NCBI RefSeq assembly: GCF_035610345.1
Contig: NZ_CP141213.1
Coordinates: 868,001 to 932,000 of the forward strand
Source of the DNA: Sinorhizobium meliloti
GTDB lineage: Bacteria > Pseudomonadota > Alphaproteobacteria > Rhizobiales > Rhizobiaceae
DNA length: 64,000 nucleotides
Reading direction: 5' to 3'
Below are positions 1 to 8,251 of the stretch, in pieces (within the stretch, counting starts at the first letter, position 1; the number at the start of each line of letters is the position of its first letter). The translations under genes and the position numbers were made by a program. The notes beneath the pieces are model-generated. The model was not told the origin of the DNA. It saw nothing but the letters and a program-made list of their open reading frames with translations, and did no database searches.

Positions 1-1
1 C

Positions 2-700
2 GTGAGCTTCGACGTTCGCGCCGGCGAGATCCTCGGCATCGGCGGCTTGCTCGGCGCGGGGCGCACGGAAATCCTGGAGACAATTTTTGCATCGAATGAA
101 GGCCTTCGCGGCGGTGATATCCGGCTGGACGGCATCGCCGTCGATATCCGCTCGCCACGCGATGCTCGCCGCCTCGGTTTTGCTCTGGTGACGGAGGACC
201 GCAAGGCGAAGGGGCTGCATCTTCACGAATCGATCAGAGACAATGTGGCCCTGCCGCTTGTTGGAAGGCTCGCCCGATTCGGGCTGCGCTCCTTCGAAGG
301 CGAGCGTGCGCTCGCAAAAGGGGCAGTCGATGCGCTCGGCGTGCGCTGCGCGAGCACCGACCAGGCGGCCGGAACCCTGTCCGGCGGCAACCAGCAGAAG
401 GTCGTCATCGGCAAGTGGCTGGCGACCGGTCCGCGTGTCCTTCTTCTCGACGAGCCGACGCGCGGCATCGACGTCGGTGCGAAGCGCGAGATCTACGATC
501 TCATCTTCAAGCTCGCCGGCGACGGGCTGGCGATCGTGGTGGTCAGTTCCGAACTGCCGGAGCTTTTGCTCCTCGCCGACCGCATTCTGGTGATGGCCGA
601 GGGACGGCAGACCGGGCTCGTCTCCCGGGAGGAGGCGAGCGAGGAGCGCATCATGCAGCTCGCCGCCCCGCGGAGCGCACGCGGAAGGGCGGTTGCATGA
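2..700 (+). CDS. Sugar ABC transporter ATP-binding protein, C-terminal part (partial)
   Basis: The window opens inside this gene, so only the second nucleotide-binding domain of an RbsA/MglA-type double ATPase is present. The domain starts with the degenerate Walker A typical of the second half (GGLLGAGRTE). It carries the signature LSGGNQQK and the Walker B region LLLDEPTRGID, followed by the switch region VVVSSELPE. It would energise uptake of a pentose, polyol or sugar acid from the periplasm. The stop overlaps the permease start (ATGA at 697-700), so the two genes are translationally coupled. The family is certain; the substrate is inferred only from the catabolic genes that follow. Confidence 0.93.
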   Translation: MSFDVRAGEILGIGGLLGAGRTEILETIFASNEGLRGGDIRLDGIAVDIRSPRDARRLGFALVTEDRKAKGLHLHESIRDNVALPLVGRLARFGLRSFEGERALAKGAVDALGVRCASTDQAAGTLSGGNQQKVVIGKWLATGPRVLLLDEPTRGIDVGAKREIYDLIFKLAGDGLAIVVVSSELPELLLLADRILVMAEGRQTGLVSREEASEERIMQLAAPRSARGRAVA

Positions 701-2019
701 ATTTCCTGAGGGCTCTCTCCCGTACGAAACTCTATTGGGGGCTGATCGCCATCTTCCTGATCGGAGTCCTGTCCTCGCCGGTAACGTCGTCGGGCAGAAA
801 CATCTTTCTCTCCTCCGGCAATCTCCTCGACGTGTTGCGGCAGGTATCGACCACCGGGCTGATCGCCACCGGCATGACGGCCGTCATTCTGACCGGCGGC
901 ATAGACCTTTCGGTCGGCTCGCTGATGGCGATCTGTACCGTCGTCTGCGCAATGCTCCTGACCGTTCCGGGGGACACGGCCGCCCTCTATCTGGGGCTGC
1001 CGTCCGTCGGGCTTGCCGTTCTGGTCGGCGGTGCGGCGGCAGTACGCTTCGTCTTCCTGAATATCGAGAAATCACGTGCGGGCGTGACACATGTCCGCGA
1101 CATCCGGCTTGACCGGACCCGCGGTACCGTTCTGCCCGCCGCAGCCGGCGCCGTTCTCTGTGCCCTGGTTCTAAGTTTCCTCTTGCCTCAGATGCAGACG
1201 AAATTCGGCGTGCTCGGCGTTCTGCTCGTGGCGCCGGCGGTCGGACTCATGTTCGGCGCGGTCAACGGCGCGATCATCGTGGTGGGACGATTGCAGCCCT
1301 TCATCGTCACGCTTGCCATGATGGTCACGGCGCTCGGCATCGCCCGGCTCACCGCCGGGCAGAACAACGCCGTTCTGCCGGTCTATACCGGCAGCAATGC
1401 GACCGCCGATTTCGATATGCTGCGGCAGCTCGTCTTCGGCATCGTGCCGATGCCCGGCATATTCTTCATCGTCGCGATTCTTCTCTATGGCGCGGTGCTG
1501 CGGTTCACCCCCTTCGGCCGCTATGTCTATGCGATCGGCGGAAACGAGGAGGCGGCGCGCCTTTCCGGCATCAATGCGGGCCGGGTGAAGATCGTCACCT
1601 ATGCGGTATCGGGTCTTCTCGCGGGCATCGCCGCGGTCCTCTATGTGGCGCAGTACCGGCAGGGCAAGCCGGACGCCGGCGCGGGCCTCGAACTGGATGC
1701 GATCGCGGCAGTGGTCATCGGCGGGACGAGCCTGATGGGAGGGCGCGGGAGCCTTGCCGGGACGTTCTGCGGCGTCCTGATCTTCGGCCTGCTCTCCAAT
1801 ATCCTGCAGCTCCACAACATCAATTCCAATCTTCAGCTGGTGCTGAAGGGCGTGATCATCATCGGCACGGTGCTCGTTCAGGAGCGCAATGCCTACGACC
1901 TTCTCGCGCAATTGCGGCTGCCGGGCGCAAGCCGGCGCCCGACTCAAGGAGATACGTCCGCCGAGGAGCGGACGTCGGGAGAGACGTTATCCATGACAAT
2001 GGGAGGAAAGAAGAAATGA
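697..2019 (+). CDS. Sugar ABC transporter permease (RbsC/XylH type)
   Basis: About 440 residues, with the many membrane segments and the GGIDLSVGS and GGTSLMGGRGS motifs of the RbsC family. It is longer than a typical RbsC of roughly 320 residues. An extra stretch of about 60-75 residues after the third membrane segment (around residues 110-165) includes a charged loop and another hydrophobic helix, as in the larger XylH-like permeases, and there is a basic tail. The ATG at 697 is chosen because it overlaps the ATPase stop; an upstream in-frame opening inside the ATPase gene is not used. It overlaps the binding-protein gene by ATGA at 2016-2019, so the three form one operon. Confidence 0.92.
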   Translation: MNFLRALSRTKLYWGLIAIFLIGVLSSPVTSSGRNIFLSSGNLLDVLRQVSTTGLIATGMTAVILTGGIDLSVGSLMAICTVVCAMLLTVPGDTAALYLGLPSVGLAVLVGGAAAVRFVFLNIEKSRAGVTHVRDIRLDRTRGTVLPAAAGAVLCALVLSFLLPQMQTKFGVLGVLLVAPAVGLMFGAVNGAIIVVGRLQPFIVTLAMMVTALGIARLTAGQNNAVLPVYTGSNATADFDMLRQLVFGIVPMPGIFFIVAILLYGAVLRFTPFGRYVYAIGGNEEAARLSGINAGRVKIVTYAVSGLLAGIAAVLYVAQYRQGKPDAGAGLELDAIAAVVIGGTSLMGGRGSLAGTFCGVLIFGLLSNILQLHNINSNLQLVLKGVIIIGTVLVQERNAYDLLAQLRLPGASRRPTQGDTSAEERTSGETLSMTMGGKKK

Positions 2020-2984
2020 AACGCCGTGACATCATCAAACTGACGGCGGTCGCCGCCGTTCTCGCCGCGACGACCGTGCTCATGCCGGCGCACGACGCCC
2101 TGGCTCAGGACAAGAAGTTTCGCATCGGCTTCAGCCAGGCGACGACGATCGAACCGTGGCGTGCGCAGTTCAACAAGGACATCATCGCCGAGGCGGCAAA
2201 GCATCCGGACGTCGAACTGATCATAACCGACGGTGAGGACAGGACGGAAAAGCAGGTGGCCGACGTCGAGAACCTCATTCGCCAGGAGGTGGATGCCTTG
2301 CTCGTGTCGCCGAAAGAGTCCGCAGGGCTCACCGGCGTGGTGCAGCAGGCGATCGATGCCAAGATCCCGGTCTTCGTTCTCGACCGCAACGTCGAGACCG
2401 ACCAGTACACCCAGTTCGTCGGCGGCGACAACAAACTGATCGGCCGCGCGGCCGGCGAATATGCGGTCGAGCTTCTCGGCGGAAAGGGCAAGGCTCAGGG
2501 CAATATCGTCGAGATATGGGGCGGCATGGGCACCCAGCCGGCGCACGACCGCCACGACGGCTTCCACGAGTTCACCGACAAGGAGCCCGGCATCAAGAAC
2601 CTGCTCGATCAGCAATCCGGCGACTGGAAGCAGGACCAGGCCTACAACATCATGGCGACGGCGCTGCGCAACAACGAGAAGATCGATCTCGTATACGGCC
2701 ACAACGATCCGATGGCCTATGGCGCCTATCTGGCGGCGAAGGACGCAGGTCGTGAGAAGGAAATGAAGTTCATCGGCATCGACGCGCTCCCGAACGAAGG
2801 CGTGACCTGGGTCAACAACGGCGAACTCACCGCGACCTTCCTCTATGCGACGCCGGGAGCAGAGGGTCTGCGCCAGGCGGTGAAGTTCCTGAAGGGGGAA
2901 AAGGTCGAAAAGACCGTCACGCTCGACACGATGAAGGTGACCAAGGAAAACGCCGCGCAGATCCTGAAGGACAACGGCCTGTAA
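2016..2984 (+). CDS. Periplasmic sugar-binding protein of ABC importer
   Basis: 322 residues. A Sec signal peptide (hydrophobic stretch residues 8-22, cleavage probably after DALAQ) precedes a type 1 periplasmic-binding fold (RbsB/LacI-like) from KKFRIGFSQ onward. The segment VDALLVSPKES and the later hinge region VYGHNDPMAYGAY match ribose/xylose-binding relatives. A purine-rich Shine-Dalgarno sequence (gggaggaaag, 2001-2010) supports the start. It is the third gene of the importer operon. The convergent otnK gene lies 116 bp downstream beyond a GC-rich hairpin. The ligand is probably a four-carbon acid sugar or polyol, by context only. Confidence 0.93.
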   Translation: MKRRDIIKLTAVAAVLAATTVLMPAHDALAQDKKFRIGFSQATTIEPWRAQFNKDIIAEAAKHPDVELIITDGEDRTEKQVADVENLIRQEVDALLVSPKESAGLTGVVQQAIDAKIPVFVLDRNVETDQYTQFVGGDNKLIGRAAGEYAVELLGGKGKAQGNIVEIWGGMGTQPAHDRHDGFHEFTDKEPGIKNLLDQQSGDWKQDQAYNIMATALRNNEKIDLVYGHNDPMAYGAYLAAKDAGREKEMKFIGIDALPNEGVTWVNNGELTATFLYATPGAEGLRQAVKFLKGEKVEKTVTLDTMKVTKENAAQILKDNGL

Positions 2985-3062
2985 GAGCCGTCGCGCGGAC
3001 GCGCTGCGGCAAACGCAAAGTCTGCATGCTCATCTCGGTCCGATTTGAGGAAGCGTGCAGCG

Positions 3063-3093
3063 GGCGGGCGGCGGACGAGGGGGACCGCCCGCC
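3063..3093. terminator. Hairpin between convergent operons
   Basis: A 9-bp perfect stem (GGCGGGCGG at 3063-3071 with CCGCCCGCC at 3085-3093) and a 13-nt loop, followed by ttccctctc. It sits between the binding-protein stop and the convergent otnK stop, so it may serve both strands. The T-run is poor. Confidence 0.5.
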
Positions 3094-3100
3094 TTCCCTC

Positions 3101-4378
3101 TCACCGCATCATAGACAGCGCCGTGGCGAAGAAATTCTCGCCGCCGAAATTGCCCGATTTCAGCGCCAGCAACATGTCGTTTCCGGCAGTGCCGATCGTC
3201 CTCAGCACGGGGACGCCGGGCGCGATCTCCGGACCGATCAGGAAAGCCGGAATGCCGAGCCTGTCGACGGTCGCGCCGGAGGTCTCTCCGCCGGCGACGA
3301 CGAGGCGTCTCACGCCGCGCTCTACCAGTTCGCCGGCGATCGCGGCGGTCGCCGTTTCGATCGCGTGCCCGGATGCCTCTCGCCCGTAGCGCGCCTGCAG
3401 ACGCGAAACGACCTCGGGCGCGGCACTCGCGGCGATGGCGACGGGGCCTTGAGCAATCCGTTCCCCGGCCCAGGCGACGGCTGCGGAAATCTCGTCCGAT
3501 CCGGCGAGGAGCTTTTCCGTGTCGAGCCGCAGCACCGGCATATGGCGTTCCGCCGCGTCGAGCTGCTTCAGCGTTGCCGCCGAACAGCTGCCTGCGACCA
3601 CCGCGGCAAGACCGCCGACGGGGCGGATGGCGTCGCTTTCCCCGTCGCTTGCCGAAGCGCGGCCGGAGCGCAGAAGCGCGCGAGCGAGGCCGAGACCCAG
3701 GCCGGACGCGCCGGTGGAGACGGGCATTTCGAGCGCCGCTTCGCCGAGCGTTTCGAGATCGCGTTCGAAGACGGCATCCGCGATAGCCGCGGCGGCGCCT
3801 TCGGCGCGTAACCGATCGAGCCGTGCCTTTACCGCATCGGCTCCGCGCGTGACGGTCGGCAGGTCGATGAGGCCGGCCTTGCCGCGCGACTGGCGGGTGA
3901 GCACCCGCACCAGATTGGCATCGCGCATCGGGTTGAGCGGGTGGTCTTTCAACGGGCTTTCGTCAAGCGGCTGGCCGTTGACGAAAAGATGGCCGAGATA
4001 GACGGTTCGCCCCGTTTCCGGAAAGGCCGGCGTAACGAGGGCGATGTCGCCGCCCGAGACGCTCAGAAGCGCTTCGGTCACCGGCCCGATATTGCCGAGA
4101 TCCGTCGAATCGAAGGTGGAGCAGATCTTGTAGAGCACATGGGCGGCGCCTCGGCCGCGCAGCCAGCTTTCGGCCGCGAGAGCGGCGGCCACGGCCTCCT
4201 CCGCTGCGACCGACCGGATCTTCAGGGAAACGACCACCGCATCGACGTCGGGCAGGGCGAGCGACGGATCGGGAATGCCGACCGTCTGCACGGTGCGAAG
4301 CCCGTTCTTCGTCAGCGTATTCGCGAGATCGGAGGCGCCCGTGTAGTCGTCGGCGATCGATCCGAGCAGGATTGTCAT
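3101..4378 (-). CDS. otnK: 3-oxo-tetronate 4-kinase (DUF1537 family)
   Basis: 425 residues, the usual size of the two-domain four-carbon acid-sugar kinases. The N-terminal substrate domain begins GSIADDYTGASDLA, and the C-terminal nucleotide domain carries VVAGGETSGATVDRLG. OtnK phosphorylates 3-oxo-tetronate on O4 before decarboxylation by OtnC. The start lies 3 nt after the otnI stop, with a GGAG ribosome site inside the otnI end, so otnI-otnK are one operon. D-erythronate kinases share this family, but the presence of otnI, ltnD, denD and otnC favours OtnK. Confidence 0.88.
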   Translation of the reverse strand: MTILLGSIADDYTGASDLANTLTKNGLRTVQTVGIPDPSLALPDVDAVVVSLKIRSVAAEEAVAAALAAESWLRGRGAAHVLYKICSTFDSTDLGNIGPVTEALLSVSGGDIALVTPAFPETGRTVYLGHLFVNGQPLDESPLKDHPLNPMRDANLVRVLTRQSRGKAGLIDLPTVTRGADAVKARLDRLRAEGAAAAIADAVFERDLETLGEAALEMPVSTGASGLGLGLARALLRSGRASASDGESDAIRPVGGLAAVVAGSCSAATLKQLDAAERHMPVLRLDTEKLLAGSDEISAAVAWAGERIAQGPVAIAASAAPEVVSRLQARYGREASGHAIETATAAIAGELVERGVRRLVVAGGETSGATVDRLGIPAFLIGPEIAPGVPVLRTIGTAGNDMLLALKSGNFGGENFFATALSMMR

Positions 4379-4381
4379 GGG

Positions 4382-5158
4382 TCAGCTCCGTCGAAAGGGT
4401 TTGAACCAGCCGAGGCCGTCCAGCGTCCGGCCGCGCGGGTTATATTCGCAGCCGACGAAGCCGCCATAGCCGAGCCGGTCGATTTCATCAAAGAGGTAGC
4501 GATAGTTCAATTCCTCGCCATCGGGCTCGTGCCGCGAGGGCACGCTGGCGATCTGGATGTGGCCGGTGACCGGCATCAGTTGGCGGAGCGCCATTGCGAC
4601 GTCGCCGTGCAGGATCTGCCGGTGATAGATGTCGAACTGCAGCTTCAGGTTGGGGAGCGCCAGTTCGGCGATGAGCCGCTCGGCGGTCCCGAAATCGTTG
4701 AGGAAATATCCCGGCATGTTGCGCCCGTTGATCGGCTCGACGAGGAGATCGATGCCCTCGTCGGCCAGGCGCCCGGCGGTATAGGCGACCGAGCGGCGGT
4801 AACGGGATGCGGCCTCCGGGTCGCGCGGATCAGCAAGACCAGCCATCAGGTGCAGGCGCTTGGCGCCGGTCGCCGCCGCGTAGTCGAGCGCCTTGTCGAC
4901 ATCCGATTTCAACCCGTCGAAGCGGCTGGGCAGGGCGGCGATTCCGCGCTCGCCGGCTGCCCAATCGCCCGGCGGCAGGTTGAACAGCGCCTGCTCGAGC
5001 CTGTTGCGGGCAAGCCGTTCGGCGATCGCTTCCGGCGGCACCTCGTAGGGAAAAAGGTACTCGACGGCGGCGAACCCGGCGTCGGCCGCCGCGTCGAAGC
5101 GGTCGAGGAACGGCCACTCGGTGAACATCATCGTCAGATTGGCGGCAAAAACGGGCAT
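4382..5158 (-). CDS. otnI: 2-oxo-tetronate isomerase (hydroxypyruvate isomerase family)
   Basis: 258 residues with the TIM-barrel fold of hydroxypyruvate isomerase. Candidate catalytic acids are Glu141 (LLVEPINGRNMPG) and Glu238 (GCEYNPRG), and metal ligands lie around FDIYHRQ. OtnI converts 2-oxo-tetronate, made by DenD or LtnD, to 3-oxo-tetronate, the OtnK substrate. The ATG at 5158 has a good ribosome site (aaggaag). It lies between ltnD (11-bp gap) and otnK (3-bp gap). A true hydroxypyruvate isomerase is the alternative; the neighbours argue against it. Confidence 0.88.
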   Translation of the reverse strand: MPVFAANLTMMFTEWPFLDRFDAAADAGFAAVEYLFPYEVPPEAIAERLARNRLEQALFNLPPGDWAAGERGIAALPSRFDGLKSDVDKALDYAAATGAKRLHLMAGLADPRDPEAASRYRRSVAYTAGRLADEGIDLLVEPINGRNMPGYFLNDFGTAERLIAELALPNLKLQFDIYHRQILHGDVAMALRQLMPVTGHIQIASVPSRHEPDGEELNYRYLFDEIDRLGYGGFVGCEYNPRGRTLDGLGWFKPFRRS

Positions 5159-5169
5159 GCGCGTCTTCC

Positions 5170-6075
5170 TTAGGGGTTATTTGTGCCGGGCAACGTGGCC
5201 CCGGAGAGCTGGGCGTAGAGCCGCGCGAGGGAGGAATCGTCGTCGCGCCCCATGCCTGCGCCCGAGGCTGCAAGATACATCTGCAGTGCGGCCGCCACGA
5301 GCGGCACCGGATAGCGCTCCGCGCGCGCCATATCCTGGACGATGCCGAGGTCCTTCACGAAAATCTCGATGGCGCTCAGCGGGGCGTAATCTCCCGCCAG
5401 CACATGCGGGATGCGGTTCTCGAACATCCAGGAATTGCCGGCCGAGGCGGTGATCACCTCGTATACTTTGTCGAGGTCCAGCCCTTGTTTCGCCGCGAAG
5501 GCGATCGCTTCGCAGGCGGCCGCGATGTGCACGCCGGCGAGAAGCTGGTTGATCATCTTGAAGGCGGCGCCGGTCCCGGCGGTCTCGCCGAGTTCGTAAA
5601 CCTTGGCGGCCATGGCGTCGAGGGCCGGTCGGGCGGCGGCGAAGGCCTGCGGCGATCCCGACGCCATGATCGTCAGTTCGCCCTTCGATGCCTTTGCCGC
5701 GCCACCTGAGATCGGCGCGTCGAGATAGTGAAACCCCAGTCCTTCGAGCCGCTGCGCCAGGTCGCGCGCGATCGCCGGATCCATTGTCGCGGACGATATG
5801 AAGACGGCGCCGGGCTTCATCGCGTCTGCAACGCCGTCCCGGCCGAACAGAACGGCTTCGGTCTGCGCGCCGCTCACGACCACCGAAACGACGATGTCGG
5901 CGCCCGTCACGGCTTCGCCTGGCGTGCCCGCTCCGCGACCGCCTTCGGCGACGAAACGTTCCACTGCGGGCGGGGCAACGTCGTAGCCAAACACGTCGAG
6001 GCCCGCGCTTTTCAACGAGCACGCCATACCGAAGCCCATCGAGCCGAGCCCGAGCACTGCGATCTTCGATGTCAT
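5170..6075 (-). CDS. ltnD: L-threonate dehydrogenase (beta-hydroxyacid dehydrogenase family)
   Basis: 301 residues. The N-terminal Rossmann motif (AVLGLGSMGFGMA), the substrate motif DAPISGGAAKASKGEL and the catalytic lysine segment GAAFKMINQLLAG place it in the 3-hydroxyisobutyrate dehydrogenase superfamily. The family member in four-carbon acid-sugar operons is LtnD, which oxidises L-threonate at C2. The ATG at 6075 is chosen because the Rossmann motif starts there and a GGAGGGAG site precedes it; the longer open frame would run through the operators. It is first in the leftward operon and divergent from the LacI gene. Confidence 0.86.
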   Translation of the reverse strand: MTSKIAVLGLGSMGFGMACSLKSAGLDVFGYDVAPPAVERFVAEGGRGAGTPGEAVTGADIVVSVVVSGAQTEAVLFGRDGVADAMKPGAVFISSATMDPAIARDLAQRLEGLGFHYLDAPISGGAAKASKGELTIMASGSPQAFAAARPALDAMAAKVYELGETAGTGAAFKMINQLLAGVHIAAACEAIAFAAKQGLDLDKVYEVITASAGNSWMFENRIPHVLAGDYAPLSAIEIFVKDLGIVQDMARAERYPVPLVAAALQMYLAASGAGMGRDDDSSLARLYAQLSGATLPGTNNP

Positions 6076-6116
6076 TTCGTCTCCCTCCAGTTGCCGCTCA
6101 CTCGTTCTAGGGATTT

Positions 6117-6132
6117 TTGGCAGCGCTGCCAA
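6117..6132. promoter_or_regulatory. LacI-type operator O1
   Basis: A perfect 16-bp palindrome, TTGGCAGCGCTGCCAA, with the central CG expected of LacI-family operators. It lies 42 bp upstream of the ltnD start and in the divergent gap with the LacI-family gene. Confidence 0.8.
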
Positions 6133-6138
6133 CCAAAA

Positions 6139-6154
6139 TTGGTAGCGCTGCCAA
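6139..6154. promoter_or_regulatory. LacI-type operator O2
   Basis: TTGGTAGCGCTGCCAA, identical to O1 except for one base. Its centre is 22 bp from the centre of O1, two helical turns, so dimers would bind on the same face. It ends 12 bp before the regulator ATG, which predicts autorepression. Confidence 0.8.
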
Positions 6155-6166
6155 AAAAATCCGCCT

Positions 6167-7222
6167 ATGAAGTCGATGAGAGCCGTGAACGGTCTCGTCA
6201 AACTGGACAGGCGCGAAGTGGCGACGGACTTCAAGCAGCAGACACCCGTAACGCTCGCAGAGGTGGCGGAAGCCGCGGGCGTGGGTGAGAGCACGGTTTC
6301 CCGCGTGCTGCGCAATCACGGCTCGTTCTCCGGCAAGGCCCGCGAGCGCGTGTTGGATGCGGTCGAGCGGCTTGGCTACGTGCCGAACCGGATTGCCGGA
6401 ACCTTGGCCTCGGCCGGGTCCCGGCTCGTTGCCTTCGTCATCCCGTCGCTCACCAACATCGTGTTCCCGGACGTGCTGCGGGGTGCAGGCGCCGTTCTGG
6501 AGGAAAATCGCTATCAGGCCGTCTTTTCCGTGACGGACTATGAGCCGGAGCGCGAGGAGGCCCTCGTCGCCGCCATGCTCGCCTGGCGGCCGACGGCGGT
6601 GATGCTTGCCGGATTCGAGCATACGGAGGGCACACTCAAGATGCTGCGGGCGAGCGGCTGTCGCGTCGTCGAACTGCTCGACATCGACGGGAGCGCCATA
6701 GACCTGGCGGTCGGCTTTTCCAATCGTGAGGCGGGTCGGGCGAGCGCCGAATTCCTGTTGAAGCGCGGTTATCGCCGGATCGGCTATGTCGGCCACGATC
6801 TCGACCGCGACACACGCGCCGGCAAACGCTTCGACGGCTTCCGTGAAGCGCTGAACCTGGCCGGCGTCGCCCTTGTGGATCGGGAAATCCGTCCGGGCGC
6901 TTCTTCGGTTGGGAGCGGTCGGGCGGGGCTCGATCAGCTTCTTCGAAGGGCGCCGGGACTCGATGCGGTCTATTTCTCGAACGACGACATGGCGCTCGGC
7001 GGATATTTTCATTGTCTTGCACGCGCCATTTCCGTCCCAACCAGGCTCGCCCTTTTCGGCCATAACGGCCTCGATATCGGCCAGGCCACGCCGCAGCCTC
7101 TGACGACCATTCGCACGCCTCGCGTCGCGACGGGAAAGCTGGCGGCCGAGTTGGTCATCAACGATCACCCGTCTCACATCGCCGATCTTGGATTTGAACT
7201 GATCGAAGGCGATACAGCCTGA
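6167..7222 (+). CDS. LacI/GntR-subfamily transcriptional regulator
   Basis: 351 residues. A LacI helix-turn-helix lies at about residues 28-52 (VTLAEVAEAAGVGESTVSRV), then the hinge YVPNRIAGTLAS and a periplasmic-binding-like effector domain. The sequence around VIPSLTNIVFPDVLRG resembles the gluconate-repressor subgroup, fitting a sugar-acid effector. It is divergent from ltnD across two operators, so it probably represses both sides. Position 6167 has almost no room for a ribosome site after O2, so the ATG at 6176 is possible. otnC follows after 15 bp in the same direction. Confidence 0.9.
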   Translation: MKSMRAVNGLVKLDRREVATDFKQQTPVTLAEVAEAAGVGESTVSRVLRNHGSFSGKARERVLDAVERLGYVPNRIAGTLASAGSRLVAFVIPSLTNIVFPDVLRGAGAVLEENRYQAVFSVTDYEPEREEALVAAMLAWRPTAVMLAGFEHTEGTLKMLRASGCRVVELLDIDGSAIDLAVGFSNREAGRASAEFLLKRGYRRIGYVGHDLDRDTRAGKRFDGFREALNLAGVALVDREIRPGASSVGSGRAGLDQLLRRAPGLDAVYFSNDDMALGGYFHCLARAISVPTRLALFGHNGLDIGQATPQPLTTIRTPRVATGKLAAELVINDHPSHIADLGFELIEGDTA

Positions 7223-7237
7223 ACGAAAGGACCACCA

Positions 7238-7915
7238 ATGTCCGAAACGCGTCTTCGCGAGGAAATCTGCCGCTACGGCCGGTCCCTCTTCGAGCGGGGC
7301 CTGACCCCCGGCTCTTCCGGAAACATATCGATGAGACTCGATGACGGCGGCTGGCTGGTGACGCCCACCAATGCCTCGCTCGGCTTCCTCGATCCAGCGC
7401 GTATTTCGCGCCTCGATGCCGGCGGTCGGCTTGTCTCGGGCGACAAGCCGACCAAGGAGATCCCGCTTCATTCCGCCCTCTACGAGACGCGCGGCAGCGC
7501 CCGCGCCATCGTGCATCTCCATTCGACCCACGCGGTCGCGCTGACGATGCTGCCGGAGATCGATCCGCAAGCGGCCCTTCCGCCGATGACGCCCTATTAC
7601 CTCATGCGGGCCGGGGAGACTGCGCTCGTACCCTATTACCGCCCCGGAGACCCGGCAGTCGCCGATGCGATCCGCGGGCTTGCGGGCAAATATTCCTCCG
7701 TGCTGCTTTCCAATCACGGTCCCGTCGTCGCCGGCGACAGTCTGGAGGCCGCGGTCTTTGCGACGGAGGAACTGGAAGAGACCGCAAAGCTCTACCTGCT
7801 GCTGCGCAACCTCAATCCCCGCTATCTCAGCCCGCAGCAAGTCGCCGATCTTGCCAAAACCTTCAGCCTCGACCTGCCGTCGCTCGGCGACCATGAGGGA
7901 CATGATCACGGATAG
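7238..7915 (+). CDS. otnC: 3-oxo-tetronate 4-phosphate decarboxylase (class II aldolase family)
   Basis: 225 residues of the AraD/FucA class II aldolase fold. Motifs seen are the phosphate-binding PGSSGNIS, the SGDKPTKEIPLH segment with the catalytic Glu, and the zinc pair HLHSTH; a third zinc ligand is probably the His in SNHGPV. OtnC decarboxylates 3-oxo-tetronate 4-phosphate to dihydroxyacetone phosphate and CO2, the last step of the pathway. A ribosome site (gaaagga) precedes the ATG. It sits 15 bp downstream of the LacI gene, separated from the other otn genes but probably under the same repressor. Confidence 0.88.
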   Translation: MSETRLREEICRYGRSLFERGLTPGSSGNISMRLDDGGWLVTPTNASLGFLDPARISRLDAGGRLVSGDKPTKEIPLHSALYETRGSARAIVHLHSTHAVALTMLPEIDPQAALPPMTPYYLMRAGETALVPYYRPGDPAVADAIRGLAGKYSSVLLSNHGPVVAGDSLEAAVFATEELEETAKLYLLLRNLNPRYLSPQQVADLAKTFSLDLPSLGDHEGHDHG

Positions 7916-7959
7916 AGTGCCTCCCTGCGTCTATTCTCAACCGGTCTGGATCCGCATTT

Positions 7960-8100
7960 TGCCCCTCACCCTAGCCCTCTCCCCGCCGGCGGGGAGAGGG
8001 GACCTGCCCTGAAAAATCCTTGGGGCCACTAAGCTGGCCGGCTAGTCCCTTCGCCCCGCTTGCGGGGAGAAGGTGCCGGCAGGCGGATGAGGGGCAGGCC
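7960..8100. repeat. GC-rich intergenic palindromic repeat (RIME-like)
   Basis: Two adjacent inverted structures between otnC and the GntR gene. The left one is a perfect 26-bp palindrome (7975-8000, arms CCCTCTCCCCGCC). The right one (about 8046-8100, ttcgccccgcttgcggggag followed by tgccggcaggcggatgaggg) recurs in inverse orientation at 60318-60372. This is the layout of rhizobial intergenic mosaic elements. No gene is seen in the gap 7916-8251 apart from this repeat and the operator at its right end. Confidence 0.7.
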
Positions 8101-8209
8101 GAGCGTGTCCGGTCCCGCGGCGCCGCACAACGGCGCCGTGCATTATTGGTGCGCTGCCGCAACGAACCTGTCTTGACCGCACCTTCCGATAAGCCCTCTA
8201 TTCGTCATA

Positions 8210-8238
8210 CTGATCTGCTGGACCAACCAGTGGATCAG
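8210..8238. promoter_or_regulatory. Operator-like dyad upstream of GntR regulator
   Basis: A 29-bp inverted repeat of the form CTGATC-N2-CTGG-N5-CCAG-N2-GATCAG, ending 13 bp before the GTG start. A TTGACC box at 8173-8178 with a weak -10 (TCTATT, 8197-8202) lies just upstream, so the dyad would cover the start of transcription and permit autorepression. Confidence 0.6.
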
Positions 8239-8251
8239 TTGGGAGGCCGCG

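Noticed and set aside
5177..6022. Arg-rich minus-strand frame overlapping ltnD
   Set aside because: Shadow frame; ltnD carries all dehydrogenase motifs in its own frame.
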